This document shows, one piece after another, positions 12,182 to 12,629 of a stretch of DNA of 12,629 nucleotides. The notes beneath the pieces were generated by a model. The model worked only from the letters and a program-made list of their open reading frames with translations. It did not search any database and was not told the DNA's origin. Positions within the stretch are counted from its first letter, which is position 1. The number at the start of each line of letters is the position of its first letter. Location: the NCBI GenBank assembly GCA_025922755.1, contig JAICHE010000017.1, positions 1-12,629 of the forward strand, written 5' to 3'. The translations under genes were made by a program, and so were the position numbers. Source of the DNA: Nitrososphaeraceae archaeon (GTDB taxonomy: Archaea; Thermoproteota; Nitrososphaeria; Nitrososphaerales; Nitrosopumilaceae).

Positions 12182-12629
12182 AAAATCTGATAAAAAAGTA
12201 GCAGCTTTACAGAAAAAGGCCACTGAAAAGCAAAAAAATATTCTTGAAATGCTAAAGAGCCACGGCGCAAAAATTTATGATGATCTTGACAATGGTCAAT
12301 TCCCTAAATTCTCAATACCTAGCAGATCTGTAAGTAACATAGTTTATGATAAAAAACTACGACAATACATTTTAGGAAATTCAACGGCATTAAGAAGCTC
12401 TAGAAATACTTCTCAGCTAAGGTCCTTTACTCAATTGATGTGGCTTGCATTTTTTGCAAATAGATTAACCAATGAAAAAAAATCCTCTACCCTCAGAGAT
12501 ATTTATTATTCGTCTCAAGCATTTGCAATTGATTTTGAAGATCAGGCTGAATCTGATAATATTATAGTGGATTTAGAAGCCGTAACATCACGTCCACGTG
12601 AAGATTTTCACATATTCCCAGAAGAAAGA
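12174..12629 (+). CDS. top6A: DNA topoisomerase VI subunit A, N-terminal part (partial)
   Basis: The first 152 residues of the Spo11-like DNA-cleaving subunit; the frame is open to the window edge. Residues 1-20 are a lysine-rich leader. Residues 22-100 form the winged-helix part of the 5Y-CAP domain. STLRDIYYSSQAF (105-117) contains the paired tyrosines 111-112, the second of which is the expected nucleophile that attaches to the DNA 5' end. The Toprim domain lies beyond the window. ATG at 12174 overlaps the last codons of top6B, giving the B-then-A order usual in archaea. No defect is seen in the part available. Confidence 0.95.
   Translation, partial: MSKKSDKKVAALQKKATEKQKNILEMLKSHGAKIYDDLDNGQFPKFSIPSRSVSNIVYDKKLRQYILGNSTALRSSRNTSQLRSFTQLMWLAFFANRLTNEKKSSTLRDIYYSSQAFAIDFEDQAESDNIIVDLEAVTSRPREDFHIFPEER

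Noticed and set aside
1..12629. Mobile elements, CRISPR arrays, tRNA/rRNA, toxin-antitoxin or defence systems
   Set aside because: No transposase or integrase motifs, no regularly spaced repeats, no cloverleaf-like sequence in the short intergenic gaps, and no defence-type domains in any translated gene.

Overview
The window looks like a core-genome segment of an ammonia-oxidising archaeon (Nitrososphaerota/Thaumarchaeota, most like Nitrosopumilus or Nitrosarchaeum). This rests on the low-GC sequence, short archaeal-type PurA, aIF2-beta, Rio1 kinase, a Dim2/Pno1-like KH protein, DNA topoisomerase VI, DUF373, DUF424 and DUF5679 proteins, frequent TTG/GTG starts, and TATA boxes about 25 bp before start codons. 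The lineage call is from gene content and recall, not from a search.

Layout. Positions 1-1355 hold the tail of a plus-strand gene, then minus-strand genes for a winged-helix regulator, a multi-pass membrane protein and a tiny zinc ribbon. Positions 1495-2249 hold a YggX-like iron-trafficking protein with an added zinc ribbon, converging on an unknown 154-residue protein. Positions 2327-4755 are a plus-strand nucleotide-biosynthesis block: purA, an unrecognised 219-residue protein, and pyrF overlapping it. Positions 4735-7740 are a minus-strand block: a membrane-anchored unknown, a DUF373 membrane protein, the cis-prenyltransferase uppS and a Nudix hydrolase coupled to uppS by ATGA. After an AT-rich 252-bp divergent intergenic region, positions 7993-12629 are a plus-strand information-processing block: DUF5679 zinc ribbon, aIF2-beta, DUF424, Rio1, KH protein, Top6B and the start of Top6A (cut by the window edge).

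How the genes fit together. purA makes the AMP precursor and pyrF makes UMP, so the 219-residue gene between them is a guilt-by-association candidate. UppS makes the polyprenyl diphosphate used as a glycan carrier. The last block joins translation initiation (aIF2-beta), small-subunit maturation (Rio1 plus Dim2-like KH) and DNA topology (Topo VI), with overlaps from rio1 onward suggesting one transcript.

I see no mobile element, CRISPR array, tRNA/rRNA, toxin-antitoxin pair or defence island. The region is gene-dense and mostly conserved housekeeping. The points of interest are several lineage-type unknown proteins, the YggX-zinc ribbon architecture, tail-to-tail gene overlaps, apparent leaderless promoters, and a few dyad or repeat elements in intergenic DNA.
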